A DNA stretch of 64,000 bases from DATBFG01 sp036558645 (lineage in GTDB: Bacteria; Acidobacteriota; Terriglobia; Terriglobales; Acidobacteriaceae), in assembly GCA_036558645.1 (NCBI GenBank), contig DATBFG010000095.1:40924-104923 (forward strand), read 5' to 3'. Shown here one piece after another: positions 1 through 8,488 of this stretch; the first letter of the stretch is position 1; every line of letters starts with the position of its first letter. Below the pieces are notes generated by a model. It saw only the letters and a list, made by a program, of their open reading frames with translations. It was not told the DNA's origin and did not search any database. The translations under genes and the position numbers were made by a program.

Positions 1-51
1 CTGTGGAAAAATTCTGCGCTGAACTTTCGTAAACCATAGAATTTCGATGTG

Positions 52-83
52 CAACAAGAAAGCCTCGGCTGTCGCCGAGGCTT
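52..83 (-). terminator. Rho-independent terminator of the first TonB receptor gene
   Basis: Read on the minus strand, a 10-bp stem (positions 60-69 pairing with 74-83) closes a 4-base loop and is followed by a T-rich run (TCTTGTT). It lies 17 bases past the stop codon of the TonB receptor gene, as expected for an intrinsic terminator. Seen directly in the sequence. Confidence 0.8.
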
Positions 84-100
84 CTTACAATCCAGTTGAC

Positions 101-3100
101 TTACCAGATGAACTTCACTCCCAGCTGAATGTGACGCGATCCGCCTGACCCGATCACCGGATTAGCGACCTGAACGTCGGGTGTCGCATTGGCCCGCCCG
201 AAGCTCGATGGATCCGTTAGATCGCCTCCAACAGAACCAAGAGCAAAGTTCGCGTGGTTGGCGACATTAAACATCTCGCCGCGGAACTGGACCCGCACCC
301 GTTCGCTCAGATTCCAGATCTTCATGACTGAAGCATCCCAATTCATGAAGCCCGGCCCGCGCAGCGAGTTGCGTCCCATGTTGCCGAAGGTTCCAAAAGC
401 ATTCGGATAAAGAATCGAACCATTCTGTGAGTAGCAGCCGCCAGCGTAATCCAGTGCGTCCAGGAGACCCTGGGTTGTAGCTACGGACGTGCAAACTGCG
501 GGCCGCGAGACGACATTCCCATCGTCATCGTATTCAACTGCGTAGTATGGAATCGAATCGGTGGCCGACCACTGGAAGGCCAACGGATCGCCCTTGATGT
601 TCCAGCGGTCATTGTTGGCGTTCCCGGGACCTTCTCCCGTCAACGTGAGGTCATTGGTGTTGTCGTACACCAACAGCGGCTGGCCCGTCTGCCAGCTTAC
701 GATGCTGGTCACCTGCCAGCCTTCCAGCAGTTGCCCCCAGCTTTTCTTGGAAGGCAGATCATAGGTTGCCGACAATGTGAAGCGATGGCGGATGTCGTAG
801 TCCCCGCTGGCCTTCTCCGCTGCGATGTCAAAACTGTTCTGCGGAACATAAGCCAGATTGCTCGTGCTGCCGGCGGTATCGATCGCGTGGCCGTAGGTGT
901 ACCCGGCCAACAAATAGAGCCCGTGGGCATAACGGTGCGTCAATGTCGCCTGCAGGCTGTTAAAGGTGGAGCTGGACTGGTTTCCCAGGAAATTCAGGAA
1001 GCCGATATATGGGAAACAGGGTGCGTTGCCGGTCCCCAACCCAATCGGCGGAGCGCAACTTGCCGTCATCGGGCGACCCAACTGCTCAGAGCCGTCATCG
1101 ATGGCAGGATTGACCTGGTTGATATCAACCGTGCTGTACAGGTTTACGCCGCGATTCGCGACGTACGCCAGCTGCAAGAGCGTAGTAGGCGTCAACTCAT
1201 GCTGCAGGTTGAAGTTCCAGTTCATGACATACGGCGTCTTCAGATCTTGATCAACACCGAAAATGTTGCATGGACTGCTTGCATCGCATGTATTCAACGC
1301 CGTGTTGTTAACCGGGAATATCGGACCCGCCTGACTCCAATTGATCAAAGCCGGATCAGCACCGCTGAGAAGGAAGCTGCTGATGTTGCCATTCGCGCCC
1401 GGCTGAATCAGGGCGCTCGGATTCAGATTCAAGCCGCCTCCATTGAACATGAAAGTGCGAATAGACGGCTGAACGTAGATGATGCCGAAGCCACCGCGGA
1501 GGATCGTCTTGCCAGTGCCGAACATGTCGTAAGCTAGCCCGACTCGAGGTGAGAAATTCGCGTAGTTGGTCTTATAGGGCTCGTCGATGCCGTATCCAAC
1601 CTGCACGATTCCGCGTGAGGGCACGAAATTGGCAAGGCGATCTTGAGAGTCCTTGATCGGGAAGGTGACGTCGTAGCGCAAACCCAAATTGAACGTCAGC
1701 TTCCTGCTCACCCGGAAATCATCCTGAGCAAAGAGTCCGAACGACTTCATGCTGACGTCCCGCGCGGAATCTCCATAAAGCAGCCGCCAGGAGCGCACAT
1801 TGCCCACGAGGAAGTCCTCAAGATAATGAAAATCGACGCGTCCCCGCCCGTAACCCGCGCGGAAATAGTCGACACCACCATTACTGAAATCACCGCCAAA
1901 GCGCAGCGCATGTCGTCCAGCGGTATAGGCGATCGTGTCGGAGTAGTTTTCGGTGTGGCTCGGCGATGTGGCCGTAGGCCAGCTGGAATTGCCTCCCAAG
2001 TAGTCGAAGTACGACGTGCTGGGATTAATGCGTGGGAATCCGAACAGCCGTGGATCCGTGATACCGGTATTCAGCCCGTAATCCTTGGGATTCACGTTCG
2101 CGTCGAGTGGCGCAATGGTCTCGTCGAAGCTGTTGAAGCTGAACCGCGCGGTATTGACCCAGCGCGAGTTAGGGGTCCAGGTCCAATCAACGCCGAACAC
2201 TTGTGTAATTGGCGCAGCATGAGATAGCCACTCAGGTCGTAGCGGTATGGCATCTTCTTCAATCTGATTGCTGTTGGCGTAGATGTACCGTCCCGATATC
2301 GTGTGGTGATCGTTCGGATGGTAGTCGCTCTTGAACACCAGATTATCGGCACGATTCACGTTATTGAAGTTGAAGTTGATGATCGTCGGATCATCGGGGT
2401 CGGCAGTGAATCCCGGATTGTTCGGAAAAAACTTCCTGAGGCTCATGCTCAACGGATTGCAGTTCGCCGGGGTAGTGTCGCACCCCAAGTCGTGAACTGC
2501 ATCCACAATGCTCGAGAATGGATCGCCTGCGGGATTGCCGGGTGTGGCCAACGATACCGTCACTGGCGAATAGGCGTTGTAAGGATTTCCAACCTTGTCC
2601 CGCACGCCTTCGTAATTCGCGAAATAGAACCACTTCCCTTTCACGATTGGCCCGCCGATGGACCCGCCAAACTGATGCAGCAACAGTGCCGCCACCGATT
2701 GTGGTTCGGGATTGAAATAGTTGCGTGCGTCAAAAGCGGCATTGCGATGAAAGTAATATCCGCTTCCATGAATCTCATCGGTTCCGGACTTGATCCCGAT
2801 GTTCACCACTACTCCAGGCTTCTCTCCGAAGTCGGCCTGAGGATGTTCCTGGGTGTTGAATTCCTGAATGGAATCCAAAGGAAGAGTGCTGGCCGGAGTC
2901 CCGGAGATTCCGGCATCGTTTACGACCGTCTCTCCCCAGTACGCGTCGTTGTCATTGGCACCATCGATGACGAAATTGTTGTCATCCGGCCGAAGGCCAT
3001 TCGAAGTTACGGAATGGAACCCACCTCCCGGATCCCGCTGTACGCCAGGATGGAGCGCCAGCAGGTTCTGGAAGTCGCGTCCTTGCAGCGGTAACTCGTT

Positions 3101-3529
3101 CACTGCTTTGTTTGAAAGCACTCCGTTCAGTGTGGAGGTGGTGGAATCAACCAGAGGCGCCTCCTCCTTTACTTCCAGCACTTCTGACGTCGCACCGGGT
3201 GGCAACTCAAAATCCACACGAACATCCTTCGCAACCTCCACCTGCACTCCATCTCTCACGACCTTACGGAAATTAGGCGCCTCGACTGAAATCGTGTAGA
3301 TCCCCGCCGCAATACCCGGAGCGACGAAATCCCCGCTGCTGTTGGTCTCCAAGACTCTTTTCACGCCCGTAGCCTTGTTCTCAATCGTGACCTGCGCTTT
3401 CACGATGACGGCGCCAGTGGGATCCTGGACCCGCCCGCTGATCTTGCCCTGGGAGGTCTGGGCGAGCAGCACGCCCGCACAGCATAGAACTGTCACTAAA
3501 ACGATAAGCATGGTGCGAAAGGACTTCAT
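101..3529 (-). CDS. TonB-dependent receptor with N-terminal carboxypeptidase-regulatory domain (Oar-like)
   Basis: Predicted outer-membrane active transporter of 1142 residues. A signal peptide (about 1-23, ending LLAQ) is followed by a carboxypeptidase-regulatory-like beta-sandwich (about 26-110, starting GKISGRVQDPTGA), a plug (about 115-250, with ELPLQGRDFQNLL and VIDGANDND) and a long beta-barrel ending in an aromatic residue (LGVKFIW), the usual outer-membrane assembly signal. The ATG is preceded by GGAGG at a good distance. This 1000-1250 residue architecture is typical of Acidobacteria. The substrate cannot be read from sequence; no hydrolase or SusD partner is adjacent, so it seems to be a single-gene unit ending in the terminator at its 3' side. 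Confidence 0.9.
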   Translation of the reverse strand: MKSFRTMLIVLVTVLCCAGVLLAQTSQGKISGRVQDPTGAVIVKAQVTIENKATGVKRVLETNSSGDFVAPGIAAGIYTISVEAPNFRKVVRDGVQVEVAKDVRVDFELPPGATSEVLEVKEEAPLVDSTTSTLNGVLSNKAVNELPLQGRDFQNLLALHPGVQRDPGGGFHSVTSNGLRPDDNNFVIDGANDNDAYWGETVVNDAGISGTPASTLPLDSIQEFNTQEHPQADFGEKPGVVVNIGIKSGTDEIHGSGYYFHRNAAFDARNYFNPEPQSVAALLLHQFGGSIGGPIVKGKWFYFANYEGVRDKVGNPYNAYSPVTVSLATPGNPAGDPFSSIVDAVHDLGCDTTPANCNPLSMSLRKFFPNNPGFTADPDDPTIINFNFNNVNRADNLVFKSDYHPNDHHTISGRYIYANSNQIEEDAIPLRPEWLSHAAPITQVFGVDWTWTPNSRWVNTARFSFNSFDETIAPLDANVNPKDYGLNTGITDPRLFGFPRINPSTSYFDYLGGNSSWPTATSPSHTENYSDTIAYTAGRHALRFGGDFSNGGVDYFRAGYGRGRVDFHYLEDFLVGNVRSWRLLYGDSARDVSMKSFGLFAQDDFRVSRKLTFNLGLRYDVTFPIKDSQDRLANFVPSRGIVQVGYGIDEPYKTNYANFSPRVGLAYDMFGTGKTILRGGFGIIYVQPSIRTFMFNGGGLNLNPSALIQPGANGNISSFLLSGADPALINWSQAGPIFPVNNTALNTCDASSPCNIFGVDQDLKTPYVMNWNFNLQHELTPTTLLQLAYVANRGVNLYSTVDINQVNPAIDDGSEQLGRPMTASCAPPIGLGTGNAPCFPYIGFLNFLGNQSSSTFNSLQATLTHRYAHGLYLLAGYTYGHAIDTAGSTSNLAYVPQNSFDIAAEKASGDYDIRHRFTLSATYDLPSKKSWGQLLEGWQVTSIVSWQTGQPLLVYDNTNDLTLTGEGPGNANNDRWNIKGDPLAFQWSATDSIPYYAVEYDDDGNVVSRPAVCTSVATTQGLLDALDYAGGCYSQNGSILYPNAFGTFGNMGRNSLRGPGFMNWDASVMKIWNLSERVRVQFRGEMFNVANHANFALGSVGGDLTDPSSFGRANATPDVQVANPVIGSGGSRHIQLGVKFIW

Positions 3530-3853
3530 GGCGCCTCCAGCAATTGGGAATCGGACTACTTTCGAGAGCAGCGCTTGTTCCGCCTGCGTAACAAGTGTTT
3601 CTAGTTTTTGGAAGATTCGGACAGAGGGGAGATCACAGCCCGGATTCCAGTTTGCCGGCGCTTACCAAACGCTCTACTTGCTCCAGTTTGTCCCCAACGG
3701 TGGAACTAAGCAACATTTGGTTGGTCATTACACGCTTGCCCCTGCAGCAACGCCGGAATGCCGAGAATTCTACAAAGTATCCCGCAGAAGTCAATCGGAA
3801 AGCCGCAAGTAAGGGCCCGCTGTTGTCCAGTCAGGAAAGTACTTCGTCCTGAG
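3530..3853. other. Intergenic region with no recognisable gene
   Basis: 324 bases between the start of the TonB receptor and the end of the S51-like peptidase, both on the minus strand. It should contain the receptor promoter, but I cannot point to convincing -35/-10 boxes. Short open frames here show no domain, no ribosome site and no codon signal. Confidence 0.5.
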
Positions 3854-4885
3854 CTAGTAAATCCCGCCATCAGATTGCGTGCTTTTGACGACGCCGTGAT
3901 CAATCGAGAGTCCGTAATCATTGCCGCCATCCCCAACCCATCGCCCCAAATCGAAGTGCGCACCAGTCGGCGCATGATACACATCGACGTTGCTGAAGGT
4001 TACCGGTGTTTGGGGCTTGCAAACCTCAGGGGCTTCGCTTGGCCGCATAAAGTAGGCGCCTCGTCCCAATCCGACGACAGTTCCCTTCCCGTCTCCTTCG
4101 ACCAGCACCGCCGACCGTTCATCGATTGCTACCTCGCGAGGGCTGCGAGACCAGCCGTCCTGGATAATTCGGGCCAGGAAAACGAGGCTTCTTCCCATGC
4201 GGTCACGTTTTGCGAAGTGACTGTCTGTAAGCGTGTTCTCCAGATGTGGCACTTTCAAAAAATCGCGCACGACTGTGACTCGCTTATGAAATGGATCGCT
4301 CAGAACATCCTTCGACGCGAGATCCGCGTCGTTCGGCGCATCACCGAGAGCGCCGTACGCGAACTGCCCCAGCACAGCCAAGCCGGCACTTGTTCCGCCG
4401 ATTGGCTTCCCGGCGGCTATATCCGCATTGATCGCGTCCTGCACGGGTGTTCCCTTCCAGAAATTCACGTATCGCGACTGGTCTCCTCCTGCAATGAAGA
4501 TTGCCTCGGCATGGCTAATGATGTCCGAAACCTTTGGATCCTGTGCCGCTTCCCGTGTAGGAATCACAAGCGTCGCCACTGAATTGGCACTACACAGCTT
4601 CTTTACGTATCCGTTGTATTCGCTGCTGCCGCGTGCACGCAGGATCAGGAAGTCTCCACCGTTAGCCTTGTCACAAAGCCACTTGAACGCTTCATCGAGG
4701 TCTGACCCGCCTCCCATCATCGCGATTCCACGGGTCGCTTGCGTTTCCTTATCGGTCTTCTGGCCCGTACGTTTGTACTTGTAAGGAGCACCAAACAGGC
4801 TCCCTGTAACAAGCAGCAAAATGAAGGTGAGACAAAGGTTTCGCGAAAGCATCAGGGTTTTCAATCTATCGCGATTTGTCATCAC
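3854..4885 (-). CDS. Cyanophycinase-like peptidase, S51 family, exported
   Basis: 343-residue serine peptidase-like protein of the S51 (dipeptidase E/cyanophycinase) family. The nucleophile elbow is visible as GGTSAG with Ser166, preceded by the family's IAGGDQS motif (about 131-137) and an MGGGSD glycine turn near 57-62. A signal peptide follows an internal Met (residues 12-32, MLSRNL...LFGAP), so either that Met or the first one could be the start. The first ATG overlaps the stop of the upstream dehydratase-like gene by 4 bases, suggesting translational coupling. Family members cleave cyanophycin or alpha-aspartyl dipeptides. The signal peptide makes an exported beta-aspartyl or related peptidase likely; the real substrate is unknown. 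Confidence 0.82.
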   Translation of the reverse strand: MMTNRDRLKTLMLSRNLCLTFILLLVTGSLFGAPYKYKRTGQKTDKETQATRGIAMMGGGSDLDEAFKWLCDKANGGDFLILRARGSSEYNGYVKKLCSANSVATLVIPTREAAQDPKVSDIISHAEAIFIAGGDQSRYVNFWKGTPVQDAINADIAAGKPIGGTSAGLAVLGQFAYGALGDAPNDADLASKDVLSDPFHKRVTVVRDFLKVPHLENTLTDSHFAKRDRMGRSLVFLARIIQDGWSRSPREVAIDERSAVLVEGDGKGTVVGLGRGAYFMRPSEAPEVCKPQTPVTFSNVDVYHAPTGAHFDLGRWVGDGGNDYGLSIDHGVVKSTQSDGGIY

Positions 4886-5847
4886 CGTCTACCCTCGCAG
4901 AGGGCTCGCCTCAATACGTCCGGCGCTATGTTCGCGCCGCTGACGAGAGCTACGACATCGCCTTGCACTTCGACTTGTCGGCTCAGTAACGCTGCTGTTG
5001 CGGCTGCACCTGCTGGTTCGGCTACAAGGTGTTCCTCAAGCGCCAGATGACGAATCGCTTCAAGCATCTGCTCTTCGGTTACGAGGCAGACGTCGTCAAC
5101 CAATTCACGGATTGCCTTTACATTCTCCGCTTCCGGTGTTCGGGTCGCTAAGCCGTCCGCGATCGTATCGCAAGTCTCGGTTTCGACGGCATTACCCTGC
5201 TGCCACGAGAGAAAGTAGGAGGGGGCGCGCTGCGCCTGTACTCCGATGATTTTTACTTTCTGAGGCCGCTGCTTGGACGCGGCGGCAACTCCGCGTATGA
5301 GTGCGGTGTCACCCATCGGAACGTATATCGCGCTCACACCAGGGCGCTGCTCCAGAATTTCCGCACCTATAGTGGCAGGGCCTGCTGGCAGGTCGAGGTC
5401 CGTAGCATCATTCAGAAAATAGATGGTCTCATCGTTTTCCGAATAGGCACGGGCTTTGCGGCACGCTTCCGCCAAGTCGCCCGAACCTTGCTCCACAATT
5501 TTTGCCCCCAGGTCTGCGATTCTCTTTCGCTTGACCGGATTCGGATTATCCGGAAGAAAGATCGTGGCCGGCACACCTAGTTGCTTCGCCGCGTATGCCA
5601 CAGCAGCCCCATGGTTTCCTGTGCTCGATGCAATGACTTCTTTCACGCTGCGACGTGACATCCGCGTGGCTAAGGCATAGATCGCCCCGCGCGGCTTGAA
5701 CGATCCGGTGGGCAATTCGCTTTCTAGCTTTAGATAAACGCTGGCCTTTAGAGATGACAGGGACGGGGCATGCACCAAACGTGTCTGCGGAAGATAGCGA
5801 CTCAGCAAGGTTCTGGCATCGCGAATCGTAAACGGCGTGATTGGCAC
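4882..5847 (-). CDS. Serine/threonine dehydratase-like PLP enzyme (fold type II)
   Basis: 321-residue pyridoxal-phosphate enzyme of the tryptophan-synthase-beta fold. The PLP lysine is Lys51 in SFKPRG and the substrate-binding loop is SSTGNHG (about 72-78), both standard for Ser/Thr dehydratases and racemases. The phosphate-binding loop, normally glycine-rich (GGGGL), reads PMGDTALIRG, so the enzyme is divergent and may not be a classical dehydratase. There is no C-terminal ACT domain, which argues against allosterically regulated biosynthetic IlvA. It is the first gene of a two-gene unit with the S51-like peptidase (4-base overlap), suggesting amino-acid or peptide catabolism. Whether it is a dehydratase, a racemase or something else is open. 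Confidence 0.85.
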   Translation of the reverse strand: MPITPFTIRDARTLLSRYLPQTRLVHAPSLSSLKASVYLKLESELPTGSFKPRGAIYALATRMSRRSVKEVIASSTGNHGAAVAYAAKQLGVPATIFLPDNPNPVKRKRIADLGAKIVEQGSGDLAEACRKARAYSENDETIYFLNDATDLDLPAGPATIGAEILEQRPGVSAIYVPMGDTALIRGVAAASKQRPQKVKIIGVQAQRAPSYFLSWQQGNAVETETCDTIADGLATRTPEAENVKAIRELVDDVCLVTEEQMLEAIRHLALEEHLVAEPAGAAATAALLSRQVEVQGDVVALVSGANIAPDVLRRALCEGRR

Positions 5848-5913
5848 GGCATCATTCTAGCGTTTCAGGGGCATGTGATTCCGAACCCTGGACAACATCG
5901 CTATGATGAAGCT

Positions 5914-6471
5914 GTGATTCACCATGTGGAATTCGTGCAGTGGATACCCGTTCCTTTGGAGCAGGTATTCCTGTTCTTTGCGAATCCCGGGAACTTGCCA
6001 AAGATTTCGCCACCGCAGTCGCGAGCGCAGTTGATCCATGTTCGCATCGTGCCGCCGCCCGGTATCAGTCGAGAGAGCGCGACGGTAAGCAGCCGAGAAC
6101 CACTCGCCGGGGTCGGATCTGAAATCGTGACATCGTTCCGGCTCACACCATTCCTACCCATACGGCGACGATGGACTGCGCAAATCACCGAGTTCCAGTG
6201 GAATCATCATTTTGCCGACGTGCAGAAGTCAGGACCATTCAAGTATTTCCACCATCGCCACGAATTCTCAGCCGAGAACCGCGGCGGACAAACTGGCGCA
6301 GCTATTCGCGATGTGATTGAGTATCAGGTCGGCTTTGGAGCTCTCGGAGAGATTGCGGACAAGTTTTTGGTCAGGCGACAGCTAGCGGACATGTTCTCCT
6401 ACCGTCAGAAAGCCGTCGAGAAATTGCTGGTGACGAAAAGATCCGGCGTGCAATTTCTGAGCCCCGACTAA
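5914..6471 (+). CDS. SRPBCC (START-like) family protein
   Basis: About 185 residues if translation starts at the GTG at 5914; the open frame extends upstream to 5770, but that part overlaps the divergent PLP-enzyme gene and carries no domain. The start IHHVEFVQWIPVPLEQVFLFFANPGNLPKISPP is the usual first strand and helix of SRPBCC ligand-binding proteins of the COG4276 type, and the C-terminal part (DVIEYQVGFGALGEIADKF then a long helix) fits that fold. The family binds hydrophobic ligands; no enzyme activity can be assigned. It converges on the YbjQ gene with 12 bases between stops. Confidence 0.75.
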   Translation: MIHHVEFVQWIPVPLEQVFLFFANPGNLPKISPPQSRAQLIHVRIVPPPGISRESATVSSREPLAGVGSEIVTSFRLTPFLPIRRRWTAQITEFQWNHHFADVQKSGPFKYFHHRHEFSAENRGGQTGAAIRDVIEYQVGFGALGEIADKFLVRRQLADMFSYRQKAVEKLLVTKRSGVQFLSPD

Positions 6472-6483
6472 TGCGTTTCGCTA

Positions 6484-6852
6484 TCAGTTCTTGATTGGTT
6501 CCACCACAAGAGCAGTGCCGTAGGCTAGAACTTCTGTGACGCCTTGCATAATTTCCGTGGCGTCATAGCGAGTTCCAACCACCGCGTTCCCTCCCAATTC
6601 GGCGGCATGTTGCAGCATGAGTTCGAACGCGTCGGACCGGGTCTTCTCACACAAATTCGTCAACAAAGTAATGTTGCCGCCCAGGATCGTTTGCAAACCA
6701 GCTCCAATCGTCCCGAAGATCGAGCGCGAGCGCACAACAATTCCGCGAACGACTCCCAAAGTGCGAACCACCCGATACCCGTCCAGTTCAAACTGCGTAG
6801 TGACCATCGTGTGAAGAATCCCGCGTCCGTGCGGTGAATAGCCAGTGGCCAT
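6484..6852 (-). CDS. YbjQ/UPF0145 family protein
   Basis: 122 residues matching the compact YbjQ (UPF0145, 'heavy-metal-binding') family: a beta strand with GYRVVRTLGVVRGIVVRS, the helix LCEKTRSDAFELMLQHAAELGGNAVVG, and the end strand VLAYGTALVV. Family members form pentameric rings of unknown function. The first 15 residues are atypical, so the internal Met at residue 16 (MVTTQFELDGY) may be the true start. Transcribed from the same strand as the small CPXCG protein upstream, but with 47 bases between them. Confidence 0.85.
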   Translation of the reverse strand: MATGYSPHGRGILHTMVTTQFELDGYRVVRTLGVVRGIVVRSRSIFGTIGAGLQTILGGNITLLTNLCEKTRSDAFELMLQHAAELGGNAVVGTRYDATEIMQGVTEVLAYGTALVVEPIKN

Positions 6853-6899
6853 GCGCTCTCCTTTGCAGTTGCTGTCCGTGCTCAGCAGGCGTAAATAAA

Positions 6900-7079
6900 C
6901 TATTCCAATTCTGCTCGAATCACAAACTCTTGCGCGGAACGGTCGTATTCAATAAATAGCACGTTAGGTTTGCAGCACACCTGGCAATCCTCTATGTAAG
7001 ATTGCCGTGAGCCGGCAGAGTCGTCCACGCTGGTCTCATTCCGCTCACCGCATCCGGCGCACTGAAACGATGCATTCAC
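6900..7079 (-). CDS. CPXCG-motif cysteine-rich small zinc protein
   Basis: A 59-residue protein, easily missed for its size. Reading from the GTG at 7079 it begins MNASFQCAGCGERNETSV, continues YIEDCQVCCKPNVLFI and ends in an acidic tail. The two cysteine pairs (CAGC and CQVCC) with the YxEDCxVCCxPxVL signature are diagnostic of the Cys-rich CPXCG family (PF14255-type), which presumably binds one zinc ion; function unknown. The usual CPxCG is CAGCG here. It has no frame break and sits alone between YbjQ and the M24 peptidase, divergent from the latter. Confidence 0.85.
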   Translation of the reverse strand: MNASFQCAGCGERNETSVDDSAGSRQSYIEDCQVCCKPNVLFIEYDRSAQEFVIRAELE

Positions 7080-7197
7080 GCAATCATTGTTACATCAAAC
7101 AAACTTCGAAATGAAGTTGAGCGAATCACTACAGTCAAAGCCTCGCAGCTAGACACACACCATATAATTCCACCAGTCCTGAAGAGTTGGAGGCTGA

Positions 7198-8478
7198 ATG
7201 ATTTCAAGACGTGGCTTTCTTCAAGCTGGCACTATCGCCGCAGGTTCCACCATTGCTGCCGCGCCGCTGATGGCAGCGGGAAAAAGCTCTCTCCCTTCGT
7301 CAATTGCCGCTCTGAAGTCCATGAAATCTGAGGCTAGGCCATTTATCCGCGAGGAATACCTTCAACGGCAAGAGAACGCCCGGCGCCTGATGCAATCGAA
7401 CCGGCTCGACGCCATCCTTCTTATGGAAGGAACCTCTCTCAGCTATTTCACTGGCATTCACTGGTGGGGCGCAGAACGCCTGTTCGTCACAGTCCTCCCC
7501 GCAAAGGGAGAGGCCTTCTACGTTTGTCCCGCATTTGAGGAGGGGCGCGCGCGGGAGCAGATCAAAGCACACTTCGGCGATCAAGGTGCCGATGTCCGCG
7601 TTTGGCAGGAGCATGACAGTCCCTACCAATTGGTAGCCCAAGGCTTCAAAGACCGCGGGATCGCGACAGGTTCCGTCGGAGTGGAAGAAACAGTTCGATT
7701 CGTCTTTGCGGATGGAATTGCCAAGGCGTCCTCACAGACTCAGCTCAGTAGTGCAACTGCCGTTACTGCTGGGTGCCGTATGAGAAAGAGCGCGCATGAA
7801 ATCGAGCTTATGCGATTGGCTGCAAAGGTGACTCTGAAAGCGTATGAAGCTGCCTATCGCGGGCTAAAAGCCGGCATGACCCAGGCCCAGTTCCAAGATC
7901 TGATCTCAGCAGCTCACACACGCCTTGGTTTCCCCGGCGAGGCCAGTGTTCAAGTGGGCGAATATTCAGCCTACCCGCATGGATCCGTCACTCCACAGGT
8001 GATCCGCGAGGGGACGATTATTCTCATCGATGGCGGTTGCAAGGTGGAGGAGTACAGCTCCGACATCTCTCGAACCTTCGTTCTCGGAAAGCCCTCCGAC
8101 AAGATGAAGAAGGTATTCGATATCGTCCACGAGGCTCAGAGTACGGCTCTCAAGACTGCGCGTCCAGGGCTGGAATGCCAGTCCGTCGATGCCGCTGCGC
8201 GCAAGGTGGTGTCGGACGGGGGATACGGGCCTGATTACAAATTCTTCACTCACCGCGTGGGCCACGGTATGGGCATGGACGTCCATGAATGGCCCTATCT
8301 TGTCCGTGGGAACAACTTGCCTCTAGAGGCGGACATGACGTTCAGCGATGAGCCTGGAATCTACATTCGCGGCGAGTTTGGTGTCCGACTGGAAGACGAT
8401 ATGCACATCACTGAAAGCGGAGCCGAGCTGTTCACGCCGCAAAGCCCGTCGCTGGAGGACCCGTTTGCAACTGCCTAG
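7198..8478 (+). CDS. M24 family metallopeptidase (Xaa-Pro aminopeptidase type), Tat-exported
   Basis: 426-residue aminopeptidase P-like enzyme expected to remove N-terminal residues preceding proline, in the periplasm. The start (MISRRGFLQAGTIAAG) is a twin-arginine signal. A creatinase-type N-terminal domain (about 50-190) is followed by the pita-bread fold, with all five metal ligands visible: Asp277, Asp288, His355 (VGHGMGMDVHEWP), Glu384 (DEPGIY) and Glu398 (RLEDD). The ribosome site GGAGG sits 6 bases before the ATG, and a TATAAT box lies at 7163-7168 without a clear -35 box. Export of a folded, metal-loaded enzyme fits the Tat route. It converges on the aminotransferase gene. Confidence 0.9.
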   Translation: MISRRGFLQAGTIAAGSTIAAAPLMAAGKSSLPSSIAALKSMKSEARPFIREEYLQRQENARRLMQSNRLDAILLMEGTSLSYFTGIHWWGAERLFVTVLPAKGEAFYVCPAFEEGRAREQIKAHFGDQGADVRVWQEHDSPYQLVAQGFKDRGIATGSVGVEETVRFVFADGIAKASSQTQLSSATAVTAGCRMRKSAHEIELMRLAAKVTLKAYEAAYRGLKAGMTQAQFQDLISAAHTRLGFPGEASVQVGEYSAYPHGSVTPQVIREGTIILIDGGCKVEEYSSDISRTFVLGKPSDKMKKVFDIVHEAQSTALKTARPGLECQSVDAAARKVVSDGGYGPDYKFFTHRVGHGMGMDVHEWPYLVRGNNLPLEADMTFSDEPGIYIRGEFGVRLEDDMHITESGAELFTPQSPSLEDPFATA

Positions 8479-8488
8479 CCGGCGTTGC

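Noticed and set aside
731..1537. 268-codon plus-strand open frame
   Set aside because: It is antisense to the first TonB receptor, has no ribosome site and no recognisable domain; long antisense frames are expected in GC-rich coding DNA.
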